Positions 1-64,000 of a DNA stretch of 64,000 bases are shown piece after piece (the first letter of the stretch is position 1; each line of letters begins with the position of its first letter). Origin of the DNA: Oxyruncus cristatus (taxonomy: Eukaryota > Chordata > Aves > Passeriformes > Cotingidae); contig VXAY01005881.1 of assembly GCA_013399855.1 (NCBI GenBank), forward strand, positions 1,299,626 to 1,363,625. The letters are read 5' to 3'. Under the pieces are notes generated by a model. That model did no database searches, was not told where the DNA came from, and saw only the letters and a list, made by a program, of their open reading frames with translations. A program made the position numbers and the translations under genes.

Positions 1-2759
1 ACCAGTTCACAGAGGCCTTTGCCCATACCCAGGGAGGTACCCAAGCGCTTCAGGCACAGAGACCACCCTGACCAAGCAGGTTTTAACTCAAAAGAGGCCG
101 TGTATAAACTGCTGCTCCAGACCAGGGCTTACAGGGAAAATGCCTCTGGGTTGGCTGCAGTCCTAATTAAACTGCAATCCACAACATGGTCTATGACACA
201 GCAGCTGTGGGAAATACTGATTAAAAACCTCTGCACACTATCCCAACGGGCCCATGTATAGCTGAGCTTTTAACTGAACTGGGGAGATCTCTATTTAAAT
301 TCCAGATCTGCTACAATCTTCCCAAATGCCTAGAAGAACTCCTGAACCTCGCATTTAATTTCTGCAACATAAACATAAGGATACTAATTTTGGATATTTT
401 AAAAAAATAATCTAATTTACCTTGACATGAAATTCTGTAATTAAAAAATTAGGATACAGTATCTCACTACATGTTATCTTGAAACCTCACTGTAATACAA
501 GAGAAAAAGCTTAACTGTGCCCAAATTTGTACTAAAAATCTTTGAACCCACAAAGATTGGACCAGATGCTGTATCTTGAGTAGAAGTACTGTGCAAAACA
601 CTTAGACCAGCAGGACTAGCTGTTCCTCTAGCCTTCCTCTCTCCACTTCTTCTCAACATGGTCGAGGACCTCAGACCTTGTGAAGAGGTCAAACAGACTG
701 AAGTGTTTTAGAAATCCTAAGTACAGGGAAGGTTTGCATGAGAAAAAGGTTATCTCAACTTGTTTGTTCGTGCTCAGTGTCCAGGTATTTATTTTATGTA
801 TGTATGTTTAAACACTTTCATTTAATGCAATAAACTCTTGCAACCCAAACTGTAAGACATTTTTCTCTGCCAGACCCAGCAATCAAAAGACACCCTCAGA
901 GCTGGATGACACAAGTTTCAGTGATGCAAACCTTTAGTCAGGAACCCATTAGAAACACCTCCCAACACCATTTGGACCACACATTCCAGGACACCAGTCA
1001 TCTCATTATATAAAAACACTTCTCGGTTGCTATTCATGTGTCCCAAAGCACCCAGGCCTCCTGCTACCTCCTCACCACACAGTGACCTCTGATTATTTTT
1101 AAAACCTGCCTTTCAAGGAGAGAAAAACCAGCTGTGGTTCTGCAGAGTCCTATCAGTGGCAGTGCCTGCAAACCTACACATATTCCCAGGGAATATGAAC
1201 AGGTAAAAGGCCTGTGTTTGGGGAGCAGTTCGTCTTTGGTTTGGAGAGCTGAAGAAAGCACTTTTCCTTCCCAGGCAACTCCCAGAGGCTGGAACACCAA
1301 TCATGCAGTGTGCTAAAGAAACAAGGGTATATTCCTGCAACTCAGTAAATTTTACAAGACATTTGGGAAGGAAGCTGTTAAAAATCTGCGTCTGATTATA
1401 ATCAGTGATTTTTTTAATACCTCAAATAAAGATTTACCCTGAAAGAACCTTTTGAGAACACTTTAAGAAAAAAATACCGAAGTACAAACTTTAAATATCC
1501 AAAGAATGATAGTGGTGCACTTTTTTTAGAAACACTTACATACTTAACAGGTGAAGTAGGAAGAGAGTATTTCAGAAAACATTTAATATGAAACCTTTTG
1601 GAACTTCCATCGAATACAGATTTACATCATTTATCAGAACACTTTTTCAGTTCAGACAACAAAGTGCACTGCCGGGTGAAAAAAATACATTTGGAGGAGT
1701 GCTTAAAACGTAGGAAGTGAAAGGATAGGTGACCATTCACCTGAGAAAGTACAATGACTGCCCTGAAATGTCTTATTGCTATTACAAAATGGAGTTTTCA
1801 TGGAAAAAACCATACTGAGCAGCACAGGCATGGGCAGAGCACTGAAAGCCAACTGAACTCCGGTAGCACCTGGAGTTCTCAAGCCATGGCATGATACAGA
1901 ATATACAGAGAATAAAATGTAAATTCAGGAATATTTACTACATTTAACAACTATGATTACCCTTTAAACTAGCATAATCAATATCAATGCTTAGGGGGAA
2001 AGAGAGGGGAAGTCTGCTGCCTTCACAGACTACAGATCACAAGAACTAACTTGCAAAATATTAAGGACTTTGCATTTTCACCTCGGGTCAAATCTGAACT
2101 GTGTACTATGAGTAACTATTAGCTCACTGCAAATTTAAAATGCAAATTTAGGCTCCAGTTTAAAGCACATGTTAAGTACATGCTTAAGTGCTTCACTGAA
2201 ATATAACCACAAAACATTAATACAAGAAGTCAAGTAGATAATGCAGGATATTATCTACACAAGTCCTCGATGAAATAAACCGAGTGTCAGTAGGAAACAG
2301 TGCATGAAGAAATCTCTTCATTCTAGTCTGCAAACTCAGATCCGGCTCACGGCAGAGATGGTTAAAAAGTGGGGACTATCCCAGAGCAGCTTCACGTCCT
2401 ACCGAAAACTAGTTGGCCATCAGAGGGTTCATCAAGGGCGGGTTTCCACACTGCACATTAACAGAGGACAGAGGATTCTCTCGGCAGCAGGAGCCAGAGA
2501 CACAACTGGCACAGAGCCATCAAAAGCAATACAACCGGAGCCAAGGGGAAGCACGCTGGAAGGGAGCTGCAAGGAGAAATTTTAACTGCTACTGCCTATG
2601 GCTGTAGTTCAGCAAGTTGGGACATTACAACACAGGAGATCAGTAGCCAATTTGATTCCCATTTCTGGGTTTCAATGCTGTGTGCGCCCAGGACGAAGGG
2701 ACAGCACGGCCCTACCTGCAGCGAGACTTCAGAGCGGCACCGACTGGGATGTGGCAGCT
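1..2759. other. Distal 3'UTR or intergenic DNA, no gene seen
   Basis: No coding exon, RNA gene or clear transposon was recognised. Short open frames (for example 19-261 and 2304-2585 on the plus strand) do not resemble any protein I know. Several AATAAA motifs occur on the plus strand (829-834, 1425-1430, 1911-1916, about 2272-2277), so a convergent neighbour ending here cannot be excluded. In mammals CKB lies downstream of MARK3 in the opposite direction, but no CKB coding sequence is visible. Confidence 0.5.
788..793 (-). terminator. Candidate distal poly(A) signal AATAAA
   Basis: A second canonical AATAAA on the minus strand, about 2.9 kb past the MARK3 stop, in an ATACATACATAAAATAAA context. 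It could end a long 3'UTR isoform. Chance occurrence in AT-rich DNA is also possible. Confidence 0.3.
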
Positions 2760-3709
2760 TGCAGTGAAGTACGGCCTTTATTTGAGAGTCCCTTTGTGCT
2801 TTGTATCAGTCTGACCTAGTCTAACGTGGAAAACTTGCTCTGAAAGAAAGTAACTAGTCAGCAATTAGCACCTCCTTTTAGACTGCCCCATTCCCTAGGG
2901 GAACGGTGGAACAACAGAGGAGTGTTCTTAGCTGCGATCCATACCCATAAGCCAAAAGGACAAAGATACAATTTTAGTAGTTTAGCAGAAGCAGAAGAAT
3001 GGAAGCGTTTACCCAAATATTAATGCACAAATTAACTACATTATTAAAATTTGATTCAGACTTAAATAATAAATAGGTGGGCAAAATATAATGCAAGACT
3101 TACTCAGTAAAAGTGAATTTTTAATAATCTCATGAGATCTACTTAGAAAACAGGACTAATCATGTTCACAACCGTAAATCCAAACCCTTCACACACTTCT
3201 TTTTTTTTTCTTAACACAGCAGTGAACTGTAAACCTGCATTTACTGGTTATCGCTTCAGTCATTTTAAATATTAACTCAAGTGTTTCCTCCTTGGCCATT
3301 TCAATTTTTAGCACCAAAATTAGCCCAAAAAGAGGTACTGGTACAGCTCGATGTTTTAAATGAATTGTTTACATAGAATACTTTATATATTACACACATA
3401 CTGTACATTCACACATCCACACAAACAGGAGGCATATTTAAATGAATATATTCTGTGTTTCAATTTGTTGTCAAAGAGCAATGGAAATAAAGCAGAAGGG
3501 GTAATATTTTACATAGTAGGCAACTTTAATGCTGTAGTGCACTTATAAAAAAGTCCAACTCTCCCTCCCAGCTCAGCAGCTTTTTTTTTAATATCACTAT
3601 TCAGAAGGATGCAGAAGTTATTGCCTAAATGTTATTCTATACATTTCCATCGGAATTCTCAAAAACACTTGAAATTGCTAACTAATTTACAACTTAACTA
3701 TTTTTCTTG
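2760..3709 (-). other. MARK3: MARK3 3'UTR, proximal form
   Basis: Noncoding sequence following the MARK3 stop. It is AT-rich with few repeats and ends near an AATAAA on the minus strand at 2782-2777, giving a 3'UTR of about 950 nt. ATTAAA variants occur at about 3592-3587 and 3125-3120 and could produce shorter forms. The right limit is exact; the left limit is inferred from the signal. Confidence 0.5.
2777..2782 (-). terminator. Candidate proximal poly(A) signal AATAAA
   Basis: A canonical AATAAA on the minus strand, about 930 nt past the MARK3 stop. It is the first canonical signal downstream of the stop. The sequence beyond it is not strongly GT-rich, so its strength is uncertain. Confidence 0.45.
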
Positions 3710-63630
<59,921 letters not shown>

Positions 63631-64000
63631 TTTCCCTCACTCGGACGGCCGCGGCGGCGGCGCGCAGAGACACACACACGGGCCCCGGGCTGCGCGTCTG
63701 CTCCGAGATGGTGGTCGCAGGGAGCCACCATGAAGGACAAGGTGCCTGGCGGGGGGGCGGCGTCGCGTCGGTGCCCCCCCACTAGATCCTCCTCGGGGAG
63801 CGGAGCGGCCTCGCCCCCTCCGAGTCCTGCGGGCTCATCCTACAGCCGGGGTCCGCAGGGGTCAGCAGCGGGGAAGGGGGCGCCTCATCCAGCGGGGAGG
63901 AGATGCGGCCGGGGGAAGGGATGGAGCCGTGGGAAGGGAGGCGACGAGGGAGCGGCTCCGGGGGGGAGGGGGTGAGCGCAGGGCGGGCGGGGAAGAGGCG

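Noticed and set aside
1..261. Possible terminal exon of a neighbouring gene (80-codon plus frame).
   Set aside because: The translation does not resemble creatine kinase B or any other neighbour I would expect, and no acceptor or conserved block supports it.

Overview
The window is vertebrate nuclear DNA holding one protein-coding gene read right to left: MARK3 (MAP/microtubule affinity-regulating kinase 3, also called Par-1a or C-TAK1), a Ser/Thr kinase of the AMPK-related family. The whole coding sequence can be followed on the minus strand from the start codon at 63628-63630 to the stop at 3710-3712. I find 16 core coding exons and three exons whose lengths are multiples of three (165, 27 and 45 nt) and which are therefore candidates for alternative splicing. 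Every junction is GT-AG and every phase closes. The core exons give 729 residues; adding the 27- and 45-nt exons gives 753, the length I recall for human MARK3; adding the 165-nt exon as well gives 808. The compact introns, low repeat load and degenerate CR1-type LINE relics suggest a bird. This is inference, and a reptile cannot be excluded.

Layout from gene start to gene end. 63440-64000 is a CpG-rich promoter/5'UTR region with G-rich runs on the plus strand. Exon 1 (17 codons) is followed by a 12.6-kb intron. Exons 2-9 (50980 down to 28048) encode the N-terminal leader and the kinase domain, with the catalytic lysine, HRD and DFG motifs and the activation-loop Thr. Exons 10-11 (27344-26880) encode the linker and the UBA domain. 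Exons 12-15 (26136-13003) encode the long Ser/Thr-rich spacer with the site corresponding to the aPKC target Thr564. The small exons at 10605-10631 and 6207-6251 add to the spacer, and the last exon (4055-3710) encodes the C-terminal KA1 membrane-binding domain. The 3'UTR runs left from 3709, with AATAAA signals at 2782-2777 and 793-788; which is used cannot be settled from sequence. Positions 1 to about 2760 are distal 3'UTR or intergenic.

The rest is intron with a few old CR1-like pieces (about 19560-20280, 48860-49330, 31490-31565, 63090-63160), two TA/CA microsatellites and several A- or purine-rich tracts. I found no second protein gene, tRNA, CRISPR array or other unusual system. The most noteworthy item is the 165-nt exon at 13992-14156, which encodes a 55-residue segment resembling a spacer exon of the paralogs MARK1 and MARK2 and absent from the human MARK3 protein as I remember it. 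Family facts come from memory; no alignments were run.
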